NCBI GenBank assembly: GCA_009784235.1
Contig: WRCC01000001.1
Location: 62,001-126,000 of the forward strand
Reading direction: 5' to 3'
From: Alphaproteobacteria bacterium
GTDB taxonomy: Bacteria > Pseudomonadota > Alphaproteobacteria > Rs-D84
DNA: 64,000 nt
The notes beneath the pieces were generated by a model. The model was not told the origin of the DNA. It did not search any database and saw only the letters and a program-made list of their open reading frames with translations. This document shows, piece after piece, positions 10,550-18,635 of this stretch; positions within the stretch are counted from its first letter, which is position 1, and each line of letters begins with the position of its first letter. A program made the position numbers and the translations under genes.

Positions 10550-12069
10550 ACCAAACTCTTCCCGGTCATTTCGCGTGGCTTTTTAATGCCAAGCAATTTT
10601 AACATCGTTGGTGCGATATCGGATAATCCGCCATTGCCGTGCAATTGTTCGATGTATTCTGGTCCAACCACAATAAATGGCACTTTGTTTGTTGTGTGTG
10701 CGGTCCATGCGTTTCCATGGGCATCACGCATTTTTTCGGCGTTGCCATGGTCTGCGGTGATTATAATCGTACCATCTGCGGCCAATACAGCCGGTACCAA
10801 GCGCGATAATTCTTTATCTAATGCTTCCATTGACTTAATCGCCGCACCCATATTGCCGGTATGTCCAATCATATCGCCATTTGCATAATTTATTATGATA
10901 ACGCCATATGCATGTAATCGGGCCAGCACGTCATCTGTAATTTTCGCCGCCGACATCGCGGGCGTTTTATCAAATGTTGCAACGTTTGGCGATGGTATCA
11001 AAATTTTTTCTTCGGATGGATAACTTATCATTCGTTCGCCATCCATATAATAAGTCGCATGAGTATATTTTTCTGTTTCAGAAATTCGCAGTTGGGAAAT
11101 GCCATTCGCAGCCAACACATCGCCCAAGGTGTTCGCAATTTTGACATCAGCCAGCATAGCAGGGCAATACTTGTCACTGTCCGGGCCATATTGCGAAAAT
11201 CCCAGGATGTGCGGTGGTTTGTATCTGGTCGGCCGCTGAATATTTTTTGTTTTTGGTGCGGCAAATAATTCAATGATTTGACGTGCACGGTCACTGCGAT
11301 AATTTGTGAACAGGATTCCGTCGATTGGTGTAATGGCGGTGCCACCGGAAATTGCAATCGGCTTTATAAATTCGTCCGTTTCGCCGCGCTTGTATGCGTT
11401 GGCCAGTGCGGATTTGATATCTGGTGCGTGAAATTCTGCACGACCAAGTGCGATTGCATCGAACGCCAATTGCGTCCGGTTCCAATTCTGATTACGGTCC
11501 ATTGCATAATATCGCCCAATCAATGTTCCGAACGATACATGGCCAGATTTTATTTCGGTGCCAAATTCGCGATATAACTTTTTTATGTATTTGTCGGCCG
11601 ACATCGGCGGCGTATCACGCCCATCAGAAATAAAATGAATTTTGATGGACAGTCCGGCGGCCAGAATAATACGCGCGATTTCGATTGATTGCGCTATATC
11701 CGAATGAACACCAGCATCAGACATCATACCGACAATATGAACAGTGCCGCGGTCGCGCCGCACATCCGTAATAAATTTTTTCAAATTTGGATTGCGTGGC
11801 AATCGGCCGCCCGCCAATTCCAATCGGAATCGGTTTTGGAATTGGTCGATTATACGTCCCGCGCCGATTGTAATATGTCCAACTTCTGAATTCCCCATGA
11901 CGCCATGCGGCAATCCTACGGCCGCGCCAGATGCATTTAATTTAGTATGTGGGTATTCTTTTAGCAGTTTATTGAAAAAGGGCATCCGCGCAGATGTTAC
12001 GGCATTCGCCGCACCCGCGGGCGCAATTCCAATACCATCCAAAATACAAAGAACAAGTGGTTTTGTCAT
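10546..12069 (-). CDS. gpmI: 2,3-bisphosphoglycerate-independent phosphoglycerate mutase
   Basis: A 507-residue, manganese-dependent enzyme that interconverts 3- and 2-phosphoglycerate. Landmarks: CILDGIGI metal motif at the N-terminus, catalytic serine in GVMGNSEVGHITIGAG (about residue 62), FISDGRDTPP, the NYRSDRARQI loop, and C-terminal metal ligands in NYANGDMIGHTG and ITADHGNAEKM. Length is normal for the family. It forms the step before enolase, which is also in the window but not in the same operon. Confidence 0.96.
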   Translation of the reverse strand: MTKPLVLCILDGIGIAPAGAANAVTSARMPFFNKLLKEYPHTKLNASGAAVGLPHGVMGNSEVGHITIGAGRIIDQFQNRFRLELAGGRLPRNPNLKKFITDVRRDRGTVHIVGMMSDAGVHSDIAQSIEIARIILAAGLSIKIHFISDGRDTPPMSADKYIKKLYREFGTEIKSGHVSFGTLIGRYYAMDRNQNWNRTQLAFDAIALGRAEFHAPDIKSALANAYKRGETDEFIKPIAISGGTAITPIDGILFTNYRSDRARQIIELFAAPKTKNIQRPTRYKPPHILGFSQYGPDSDKYCPAMLADVKIANTLGDVLAANGISQLRISETEKYTHATYYMDGERMISYPSEEKILIPSPNVATFDKTPAMSAAKITDDVLARLHAYGVIIINYANGDMIGHTGNMGAAIKSMEALDKELSRLVPAVLAADGTIIITADHGNAEKMRDAHGNAWTAHTTNKVPFIVVGPEYIEQLHGNGGLSDIAPTMLKLLGIKKPREMTGKSLV

Positions 12070-12106
12070 GATGGGATTATATCATATATTCCCCGTACCC
12101 ACAAGG

Positions 12107-12142
12107 TCCCGCATAAATTTTGCTATGCAAAATTTTGCGGGA
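12107..12142. repeat. Imperfect inverted repeat downstream of the 62-aa protein gene
   Basis: CCCGCATAAATTTTGC and GCAAAATTTTGCGGG face each other across a short loop. It sits between the gpmI start and the terminator of the next gene and has the look of an intergenic palindromic element; function unknown. Confidence 0.6.
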
Positions 12143-12146
12143 TGAC

Positions 12147-12174
12147 ACAAAAAAACAGCGGGAAATTCCCGCTG
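12147..12174 (-). terminator. Intrinsic terminator of the 62-aa protein gene
   Basis: CAGCGGGAA/TTCCCGCTG hairpin at 12156-12174, followed on the minus strand by a run of T (plus-strand A run 12148-12155). Confidence 0.8.
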
Positions 12175-12188
12175 TGAAATTGTGAATA

Positions 12189-12377
12189 TTATGCCGCTTT
12201 TTCCAGTCCCATCCGCGCAAGAAGATTGACCGCGGTTTTGTTTTGATGGTCTTTATGAGCCAGCCTTCCCTGCAATTTTCCGGTCGCTGCTTTGATTCCG
12301 GTATTTTTGTCGGACGATGCGGCTTCGATTTTCTTTTTGCCCAATTTGTCTATGGACTTGTCGAATTTATTAGCCAT
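12189..12377 (-). CDS. Small basic protein of unknown function
   Basis: A 62-residue, Lys-rich soluble protein (MANKFDKSIDKLGKKKIEAA... ending LARMGLEKAA). It has an AGAGG ribosome site upstream and a strong terminator directly after the stop, so it is probably a real monocistronic gene. There is no signal peptide or membrane segment. The high Lys/Ala content would fit a nucleic-acid or ribosome-associated protein, but I do not recognise a family. Confidence 0.6.
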   Translation of the reverse strand: MANKFDKSIDKLGKKKIEAASSDKNTGIKAATGKLQGRLAHKDHQNKTAVNLLARMGLEKAA

Positions 12378-12463
12378 TTTGTTATACCTCTTGTAGTCTT
12401 GCTTTTGACAATTCTACATTCTGCTGGTCATATAATATACCAAGAATACAGTTTTGTCAAGCG

Positions 12464-13873
12464 TTATTGTCCACTGTCAAAATACTCTATAAACTCTTCT
12501 TCGGCCAGTGCATCTGGGCGCCGGATGGTCACACGCATCGGATTTGGTTGCGGTGGTTCTTCGGTGCGCGTTTCTTTTATGACCTGGACACGACGATTCT
12601 GGGCATTTTTAACCTGGTCACCGGTTTGTACAGCCAAATCGCGTTTTCCGGCCGATGTCGCGACAATCTGTGATGCTGGGATACCGTACTGTATCAAGCG
12701 TTGGCGCACGGTGTCTGCACGGCGCCCGCCCAATGCAAAATTATATTCGTCCGTTCCCATGGTATCGGTATGTCCGACAACAGATACGCGTACATTTTTA
12801 TTTCCGCGGGTCGCATCGACCAGCTGGCGGATAAGCGGTTCATATTCAGGCTTGATATCATATTTATCGAAATTAAAGTGAATCACAAATATTTCTTCCA
12901 TCAAGTGTTGGCGCGGTTCTAATGGGATTTGCTGGACCTTTATAACTGCGCGTTCTGCCGGTGCCGGCGCCGGTTTGGCGTCCAATCGGTCGTTAATTGC
13001 ACGCAATTCCGCACGCATCGCCATCATCATATTGATGAATTCATCGCGCGTGACATATTGGTCGCCCAGCATCGGGATATCGTCGTTTGATGCGGCTTCG
13101 CCCCCAGGCACGCCGTTCGTAACGATATTCTGGTTGAATACCATCGGTGGAACCGGAACTGGGTTAATCAGATTATCTGGGATATTAACGTTGTTCACAA
13201 TCACGACGCCTTCGCGGGCACGGAATCCGGATGCAGCGCTGCGCATTGATGCTGTTTCTGGATAAAATGCGACGGCCGGGCGATTTGCGTTCGGGCATGG
13301 TTTGCCCGGTGCTGATGCGCAACGGTTTGCCGGGGCAGCGGTGCGGCCGCAAGTTCCACTGTTAATTGCGTTCATTGCGCGGACAAAGCGAACGCGACAT
13401 TCTTCGGCATTTTGCAAATCATTTACCGATGTTTTCGCCAACCAGCAGTCAAATTTGGCTTGTGCTTCGGCGGCGGCATCCGGGCATGTTTCAGCGGCAT
13501 CGTTTTTCAGCGCGCGTATCAAGTCACTGCACGCGCGGCGCAGTTCTTGTTCAGTGCGGGCGTCTGCAATTGGCCAATTATCGACGGATTCTGGGAATGG
13601 TGTTTCGCCGCTGAACGCGGATACAGCTTTGTGTGCGAACAATTCGCCCATTTGGGTGTCACCGACGGTGCGCGCGTTAAATATCGCGAACGAGCGGTAA
13701 TTCATCGCCAATCGAATTAAAAATCCATCGCGATGTGGCGCGGAATAAACGTCCAGTTGTTCGATATAATCGACGGTTGGTGTCGCAAATGCGTAATGCT
13801 GCGTGTCGTCGTTTTTCGACCCAGCACACGCGGCCAGTGCCAGAATTCCAATGATTGCAAAGAATTTCTTCAT
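12464..13873 (-). CDS. Lipoprotein with C-terminal OmpA/Pal-type peptidoglycan-binding domain
   Basis: The 469-residue product starts MKKFFAIIGILALAACAGSK, a lipoprotein signal with lipobox LAAC. The middle region (about 40-300) has eight or more Cys and no clear family. The last about 140 residues form an OmpA-like domain: FVIHFNFDKYDIKPEYEPLI, VVGHTDTMGTDEYNFALGGRR (the D and R that bind diaminopimelate) and NRRVQVI. It would tie the outer membrane to peptidoglycan. It could stand in for Pal, which is missing from the tol cluster at 27918-30070, but its large N-terminal part is not Pal-like. A 22-codon upstream extension is rejected because the lipoprotein start fits better. Confidence 0.85.
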   Translation of the reverse strand: MKKFFAIIGILALAACAGSKNDDTQHYAFATPTVDYIEQLDVYSAPHRDGFLIRLAMNYRSFAIFNARTVGDTQMGELFAHKAVSAFSGETPFPESVDNWPIADARTEQELRRACSDLIRALKNDAAETCPDAAAEAQAKFDCWLAKTSVNDLQNAEECRVRFVRAMNAINSGTCGRTAAPANRCASAPGKPCPNANRPAVAFYPETASMRSAASGFRAREGVVIVNNVNIPDNLINPVPVPPMVFNQNIVTNGVPGGEAASNDDIPMLGDQYVTRDEFINMMMAMRAELRAINDRLDAKPAPAPAERAVIKVQQIPLEPRQHLMEEIFVIHFNFDKYDIKPEYEPLIRQLVDATRGNKNVRVSVVGHTDTMGTDEYNFALGGRRADTVRQRLIQYGIPASQIVATSAGKRDLAVQTGDQVKNAQNRRVQVIKETRTEEPPQPNPMRVTIRRPDALAEEEFIEYFDSGQ

Positions 13874-13947
13874 GATAGTCCTTTCCTTTTCCGCAATTAT
13901 AAGATAAAACGCGCATCCAGGGCAAGGGAAAAATAACAACTATAATC

Positions 13948-13977
13948 TTGACTTTTGTGGTCATTTTATTATATAAT
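13948..13977 (+). promoter_or_regulatory. Promoter of rho
   Basis: TTGACT (13948-13953), 18-base spacer, TATAAT (13972-13977). It leaves an about 65-base leader with a small GGGCG/CGCCC hairpin before the GTG start. Confidence 0.7.
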
Positions 13978-14049
13978 GTGTGCACGGGCGTTCGCCCAGC
14001 AAGTTTTCACTTAATTTTTGAAATATCACTTTAACCAAAGGTTTTTGCC

Positions 14050-15318
14050 GTGCATATCAATGAACTTAAATCAAAATCGCCGCAACAATTGTTAAAAGTC
14101 GCCGAAGACGCGGGTATCGAAAACCCGTCGCAACTGAATGTCCAGCAATTGCGCTTTGCCGTTATGCGCATTTTCGCCATGGATAAAAAGACCGTTTTGG
14201 TCGGCGACGGCGTTTTGGAACGTATGCAAGACGGGTTCGGATTTTTACGCGCGCCGGAATCTAATTACCTGGCCGGACCGGATGATTTGTACGTGTCGCC
14301 GACGCTGATTAAAAAATACGGACTGAAAACTGGTGATTATGTCGAAGGCCAAATCCAAGCGCCGCAAAATGAATCAGAGCGTTATTTTGCCTTGGAAACA
14401 ATCGAACGCGTAAACGGCGACGTTACCGAAAAACTGCGCCACCGCGTGTCGTTCGACGATATGACGCCGCTGTACCCAGATAAAATGTTAAAGATGGAAG
14501 TCGAAGATGACAAAGACAAAGGCCGTTCGTTGTCCGCGCGTGTTATCGATTTGATTTCGCCGACGGGTAAGGGCCAGCGTTCGCTGATTGTCGCGCCGCC
14601 GCGTACGGGTAAAACCGTTATGCTGCAAAACGTTGCAAATTCGGTTGCGACAAATTACCCAGATGCTAAATTGATTGTATTGCTGATTGATGAACGACCC
14701 GAAGAAGTCACGGATATGAAGCGCTCTGTCAAAGGCGAAGTTGTATCTTCGACATTTGATGAACCCGCCGCGCGCCATATCCAAGTCGCCGAAATGGTTA
14801 TCGAAAAAGCAAAAAGATATGTCGAAGGTGGCCAAGACGTCGTGATTTTGTTGGATTCTATCACTCGTTTGGCGCGTGCTTATAATACTGTTATGCCGTC
14901 GTCGGGTAAAGTTCTGACCGGTGGTGTTGACGCGCAAGCGCTTCAGCGCCCGAAACGTTTTTTCGGTGCGGCGCGTAATATCGAAGAGGGCGGTTCGCTG
15001 ACCATTATCGCAACCGCGCTGATCGAAACCGGGTCGAAAATGGACGAAATTATTTTCGAAGAATTCAAAGGCACAGGTAACAGCGAAATCATTTTGGACC
15101 GCAAATTGTCCGATAAACGTGTGTATCCGGCGATTGATATTACAAAGTCCGGCACGCGCAAAGAAGACTTGCTGGTCGATAAATCTACTCTGTCAAAGAT
15201 GTGGGTCTTGCGACGCATTATCAACCCAATGGGCACGTTGGAAGCGATGGAATTCTTGCTGGATAAATTACGCACGACAAAAACGAATGCCGATTTCTTT
15301 TCGGCAATGAATAGTTAA
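14050..15318 (+). CDS. rho: Transcription termination factor Rho
   Basis: A 422-residue RNA-dependent hexameric helicase that ends transcription at untranslated RNA. It begins with GTG. It contains the N-terminal helix bundle ([18 protein letters not shown]), the RNA-binding cold-shock fold ([22 protein letters not shown]), Walker A APPRTGKT, Walker [17 protein letters not shown] and the Q/R loops ([18 protein letters not shown]). Length is normal. A canonical promoter and a strong intrinsic terminator frame it as a single-gene unit. Confidence 0.97.
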   Translation: MHINELKSKSPQQLLKVAEDAGIENPSQLNVQQLRFAVMRIFAMDKKTVLVGDGVLERMQDGFGFLRAPESNYLAGPDDLYVSPTLIKKYGLKTGDYVEGQIQAPQNESERYFALETIERVNGDVTEKLRHRVSFDDMTPLYPDKMLKMEVEDDKDKGRSLSARVIDLISPTGKGQRSLIVAPPRTGKTVMLQNVANSVATNYPDAKLIVLLIDERPEEVTDMKRSVKGEVVSSTFDEPAARHIQVAEMVIEKAKRYVEGGQDVVILLDSITRLARAYNTVMPSSGKVLTGGVDAQALQRPKRFFGAARNIEEGGSLTIIATALIETGSKMDEIIFEEFKGTGNSEIILDRKLSDKRVYPAIDITKSGTRKEDLLVDKSTLSKMWVLRRIINPMGTLEAMEFLLDKLRTTKTNADFFSAMNS

Positions 15319-15319
15319 A

Positions 15320-15348
15320 AATCTGCCCCGTTTTGGGGCAGATTTTTT
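15320..15348 (+). terminator. Intrinsic terminator of rho
   Basis: ATCTGCCCC/GGGGCAGAT hairpin with a TTTT loop, followed by TTTTT directly after the rho stop. Confidence 0.9.
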
Positions 15349-15424
15349 GATAATGTAAATAGACAAAACAATTGACAAAATGGTTCGATGTGCGATAATG
15401 ATGTGTCATGTATAGGAACACACA

Positions 15425-16705
15425 ATGAAATTCGCGCCAATTGCTTATAAGCTCTCTAATGGAATTCCGGTCATTTTGGACCCGATGGATATTGCCACCA
15501 CCGGTATGACGGTCAGCTTTGGTGTCGGTGCGCGCGACGAAGCACCGCACGAATATGGTATTACGCATTTCTTGGAACACATGTTGTGCAAAGGGACACA
15601 GCGTTTCCCCAGTCCCAGATTGCTGAAAGACAATGTTTTTGTTAACGGCGGTGAATCAAATGCCAGCACCAGCACAGATGAAATGCAGTTTTATGGACGA
15701 ATGTTGGCCGAAAAATTTCATGTTTTGGCGGAATCGATATCAGACCGATTGCAAAATTCTTTGTTTGATGAAAAAGTTTTGGAAAACGAACGCGGTGTGA
15801 TTTTGGACGAACTGGGTCGCTCCAGAAATTCAATGGACAACCAATTTTACCGACATACAGTGGAAAATGTGTTGGTCAATACGGGCTTTGCACATCCGAC
15901 ATTGGGCACCCCTGAAAATATAAAAAGTTTTTCGCGTACCCAGGTTATTGATTATATGCGTCGTAATATTTCCGCAAAAAATGCCATAATTGGAATTTCT
16001 GGAAAAATAGACAACCCGGATGCATTGATTTCATCGCTGGAAAAACTTTATGGTTGGATTCCATCAATTGATGTTGCAGCGCCGGTGCCAATAACAGTCA
16101 CACCGACCGTTGCACATAAATCAAGTCCAGGCAAGGAAAATATAAAGCTAGGCATTGGGTTTCAAGACGTTTGGCCGTGGGGTTTAAAAAACAGATACGC
16201 AAATAAATGTGTTAGTATTTTTGAAAATACTTTTTCGGGTCGATTGTACGAAAATATCCGAAATCAGGCCGGATTGGTGTACGGAATTGGTATGTCCAGT
16301 TTTGGTGATGAATTTGTTACGGTTAATACCATAGATACAGAATGCGCGCGGGATAAAATCGAAAGTGTTGTTGCGAAAATTGCAAAAACAGTCAATGAAG
16401 TGATGATAACAAAACCAGTCAATGATGCAGAGCTTGCCCGTGCCAGAATGGTAAAAAAATACAATGCCGCGAATTTTATTGAAGATTCTGCTGCGCGCAA
16501 AAGAATGCTAATAAATTTTTACCGCCAGTTTGGATTGGTCTATGATTTTGCAAAAGACCAGAAGTTATTGGACAAAGTATCTTTGTCAGATGTTATAAAA
16601 AATTCGCGCGATTATTTTTCAAAACCGATTTCGATGATTACAATGGGCGCGGAATTAAACGCGGATTTGAAATCTGTCTGGATGGATAATTTCAAAGGAA
16701 GATAA
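15425..16705 (+). CDS. M16-family zinc peptidase
   Basis: A 426-residue member of the same family as 8184-9506. The zinc motif HFLEH (in ITHFLEHMLCKGT) and the third ligand in LENERGVILDELGR are intact. The C-terminal domain has FSGRLYENIRNQAGLVYGIG. Upstream is ACACACA-ATG without a strong ribosome site. The next gene, 16706, starts immediately after the TAA, so the spanin-like pair may be transcribed from this unit. Confidence 0.9.
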   Translation: MKFAPIAYKLSNGIPVILDPMDIATTGMTVSFGVGARDEAPHEYGITHFLEHMLCKGTQRFPSPRLLKDNVFVNGGESNASTSTDEMQFYGRMLAEKFHVLAESISDRLQNSLFDEKVLENERGVILDELGRSRNSMDNQFYRHTVENVLVNTGFAHPTLGTPENIKSFSRTQVIDYMRRNISAKNAIIGISGKIDNPDALISSLEKLYGWIPSIDVAAPVPITVTPTVAHKSSPGKENIKLGIGFQDVWPWGLKNRYANKCVSIFENTFSGRLYENIRNQAGLVYGIGMSSFGDEFVTVNTIDTECARDKIESVVAKIAKTVNEVMITKPVNDAELARARMVKKYNAANFIEDSAARKRMLINFYRQFGLVYDFAKDQKLLDKVSLSDVIKNSRDYFSKPISMITMGAELNADLKSVWMDNFKGR

Positions 16706-16981
16706 ATGACTAAATATTTACTTATCGCGGCCGGAATGGCCGCTTTTATTTTTGGCGCGTATTGGGCGGGCGGACGCATTGCAGCTGAACGTGTTCGCGC
16801 GGAATGCGCGGAACGGATTGCCGCAAATGACGTGCAAAATATGGTCGCCGTTGCCGCAATAAATGCCGCGCGAATTGCCGCTGCGGAACAAACAAAAAGG
16901 AAAATCGATGCGGAAATTTTTAATACTGCCACTGCTGATATTCGCGGCCGGCTGCGTGCGGGTTACACCATTGCCGATTGA
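16706..16981 (+). CDS. Rz-like inner-membrane spanin candidate
   Basis: A 91-residue protein with one N-terminal membrane segment (about residues 4-20, YLLIAAGMAAFIFGAYW) followed by an Ala/Arg/Glu-rich helical stretch up to about residue 75, the layout of phage Rz (i-spanin) proteins: signal anchor plus periplasmic coiled coil. A second gene, 16908-17102, overlaps its 3' end in the +1 frame and encodes a short lipoprotein, as Rz1 does. Spanins fuse inner and outer membranes in the last step of phage lysis. No holin, endolysin or other phage gene is beside it. The assignment rests on architecture and could be wrong. Confidence 0.5.
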   Translation: MTKYLLIAAGMAAFIFGAYWAGGRIAAERVRAECAERIAANDVQNMVAVAAINAARIAAAEQTKRKIDAEIFNTATADIRGRLRAGYTIAD

Positions 16982-17102
16982 ATGCCCGCCGCCGCGATGC
17001 GAACCAATTTGGGGCCGCGCCGTCGATTGGGATGTTATATCGGATGACCTGGCACGCAATATTTATAGGTATAATAGGTGGTGCGCGGAGATTAATAATT
17101 GA
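16908..17102 (+). CDS. Rz1-like outer-membrane lipoprotein spanin candidate
   Basis: A 64-residue protein starting MRKFLILPLLIFAAGCVRVT: a lipoprotein signal with lipobox FAAGC, followed by a Pro-rich stretch (TPLPIECPPPRCEP), as in Rz1. It starts inside the previous gene (74-base overlap, +1 frame), with AAGGA placed 6-7 bases before the ATG. A longer upstream reading in the same frame lacks the signal at its N-terminus and is rejected. The overlap of a signal-anchored coiled-coil gene with a Pro-rich lipoprotein gene is the classical Rz/Rz1 arrangement. Confidence 0.5.
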   Translation: MRKFLILPLLIFAAGCVRVTPLPIECPPPRCEPIWGRAVDWDVISDDLARNIYRYNRWCAEINN

Positions 17103-17142
17103 TAGTGAATAATTATTGAGTCGCTTTGCGACAACTTAATCA

Positions 17143-17224
17143 ACTGGATTGCTTCGCGTACGCTCGCAATGACAGTGCAGGGTCGTCATTGCGAGCGGAG
17201 CGTCAAGCTTTGATGCAATTCAGT
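17143..17224. repeat. Palindromic repeat, ACTGGATTGC family, copy 1
   Basis: An imperfect inverted repeat whose arms read ACTGGATTGCTTCG and, degraded, TGCAATTCAGT, with CGCAATGAC / GTCATTGCG in the middle. It is related to copies at 23179-23268, 24406-24490 and 59552-59615. Non-coding; it lies in the 191-base gap between the spanin-like genes and the next gene. Confidence 0.8.
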
Positions 17225-17231
17225 AAAAAAA

Positions 17232-17260
17232 AGAGCGCAAGTATGCGCCCCTACATTTCA
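17232..17260. repeat. Short GCGC-type inverted repeat
   Basis: GAGCGCAAGTATGCGCCCCTAC-type element. Similar sequences occur at about 23339-23368 and 26131-26178, all intergenic. Confidence 0.45.
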
Positions 17261-17293
17261 TTCGCTATATAATTATTCATTATTAATTATAAA

Positions 17294-18412
17294 CTACCCA
17301 CCCAACAACGCAACCGCAGATTCAGCGGTGTTTTTCAGTCGGTTCAAATGGGATTCATACGCGGCGCAATCGCGTGAAATTTCCGACCGATATACATCGC
17401 GCAGATTTCCGGCCATGTAAAAGCACGCTTGAAGTTGCTGGACACAGAATTCATGTCCGACGTTGAACGCGTTTTGGCCGCGCACGCGACTGTCCATATC
17501 GGACCAATTGATATTCAGCGCGGCGTTCAAATCGGCCAGCGCCGTGCCGCCCCACGCGCCCGCCGCGAATGTCATTTTCCAGAATTCTTCCAATTCTTTG
17601 TCCGTCATACCATCTGGGATATTTCCGCCAGATTGCAGCGCAACGATGCGTTCCAGCGCCGAATGTATTGCTGGTTGAAACCGGTCGTCGATTTGTGCCA
17701 GTCGCGGACTGCAAAAGCATCGATTATATGGCGTACCTTCGCGCCGACAGTATCCATCCATGCATGTGGTATATGCCGCCAAGCATTGTCGCCCAGACAT
17801 ATCCGCGACGAATTGATTTTGCGCCACGATATTTTGATTTCGTTGTTGATGAATTGATTGGTCAAGACGCGTGCCGCTGCGCGCAACAACGCGTCGTGGT
17901 TGGCCAGTATTTTGCATCGGACCGGCGGTTGCGCTGCGTGCAACGACGTTAGGCGTTCCACCCGGTGCGGTGTTACCACGAATTTGTGGTGCCATTGCCA
18001 TCTGGGACGGCGCCGCCGCGCGTGCGACATTGTTTTGTATTTGTGTCGGTGTGGTCGCACTTCGCGCAACGACGCGACGCTGGGTCGGATGATTTGCATT
18101 AAAAGTCGGGGAATCCGTCCGTCCGCGTGAAAAATCAGATGCGGGCGCAACATTGACATCGCGAATACGTTGTGACCACAGCGCGCTGGTATCCGGCGCA
18201 CGATATGTGCCGGGCGGGCGCAGTCTTTCGCGCATTTCGTTCGTCAAAAACGGTTCCATTTGATTGAAAGCAACTGGTGTCATGTAATCGGACGGCATCG
18301 GCGCGATATCACCCATCAGCGCAGCATTCGTTGTCCCGCGCGGCGTCGCGATGGTTTGTGCGCCCGCAGGCATCGCAAACAGTACAGTAAAAATCAGCAA
18401 GATTTTTTTCAT
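17294..18412 (-). CDS. Exported Cys-containing protein with VVARS repeats
   Basis: A 372-residue protein with a signal peptide ending in MPAGAQ (cleavage near residue 19). Residues about 110-185 repeat the motif V-V-A-R-S-[AG]-T (RRVVARSATTP, NVVARSATAG, RRVVARSGTR) in a low-complexity Ala/Asn/Gln linker. The C-terminal half is a helical, Cys-containing domain (CLAAYTTCMDGYCRREG, RCFCSPRL, CVQQLQACFYMAG). I recognise no family. Probably periplasmic or cell surface. Confidence 0.7.
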   Translation of the reverse strand: MKKILLIFTVLFAMPAGAQTIATPRGTTNAALMGDIAPMPSDYMTPVAFNQMEPFLTNEMRERLRPPGTYRAPDTSALWSQRIRDVNVAPASDFSRGRTDSPTFNANHPTQRRVVARSATTPTQIQNNVARAAAPSQMAMAPQIRGNTAPGGTPNVVARSATAGPMQNTGQPRRVVARSGTRLDQSIHQQRNQNIVAQNQFVADMSGRQCLAAYTTCMDGYCRREGTPYNRCFCSPRLAQIDDRFQPAIHSALERIVALQSGGNIPDGMTDKELEEFWKMTFAAGAWGGTALADLNAALNINWSDMDSRVRGQNAFNVGHEFCVQQLQACFYMAGNLRDVYRSEISRDCAAYESHLNRLKNTAESAVALLGG

Positions 18413-18461
18413 GCCTTAATTCTAAATAATCGATGAAAAAATAACAAGCCTAAAAAAATCG

Positions 18462-18490
18462 TTGAAATTTCGGAAATATTTCCCTATAAT
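18462..18490 (+). promoter_or_regulatory. Strong promoter before a 19-codon remnant
   Basis: TTGAAA (18462-18467), 17-base spacer, TATAAT (18485-18490), six bases before an ATG. It could also supply transcripts for hisS downstream. Confidence 0.65.
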
Positions 18491-18496
18491 CCAAAC

Positions 18497-18556
18497 ATGA
18501 CACAGTCATTTGCATCTTTTACCATTTTTCATCATGCCCGTTCGGGCAATATCTAG
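18497..18556 (+). pseudogene. 19-codon leaderless ORF resembling the N-terminus of Tgt
   Basis: MTQSFASFTIFHHARSGNI then TAG. The F-x-I-x-H...ARSG.I pattern resembles the first residues of tRNA-guanine transglycosylase (compare the general F-I-...-ARSG-...-TPHG start of that family), which would continue with a TPxG motif that is absent here. A well-formed promoter precedes it. It may be a broken tgt start, a regulatory leader peptide for hisS, or chance. The resemblance is recalled, not searched. Confidence 0.3.
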
Positions 18557-18635
18557 CGCGTCTTTATAAATCAATAATTGTTGCCGAAAAATTCGGCCGC
18601 GTGTGTTATAATCAAAAGAATCAAAGGTGGAAAAA

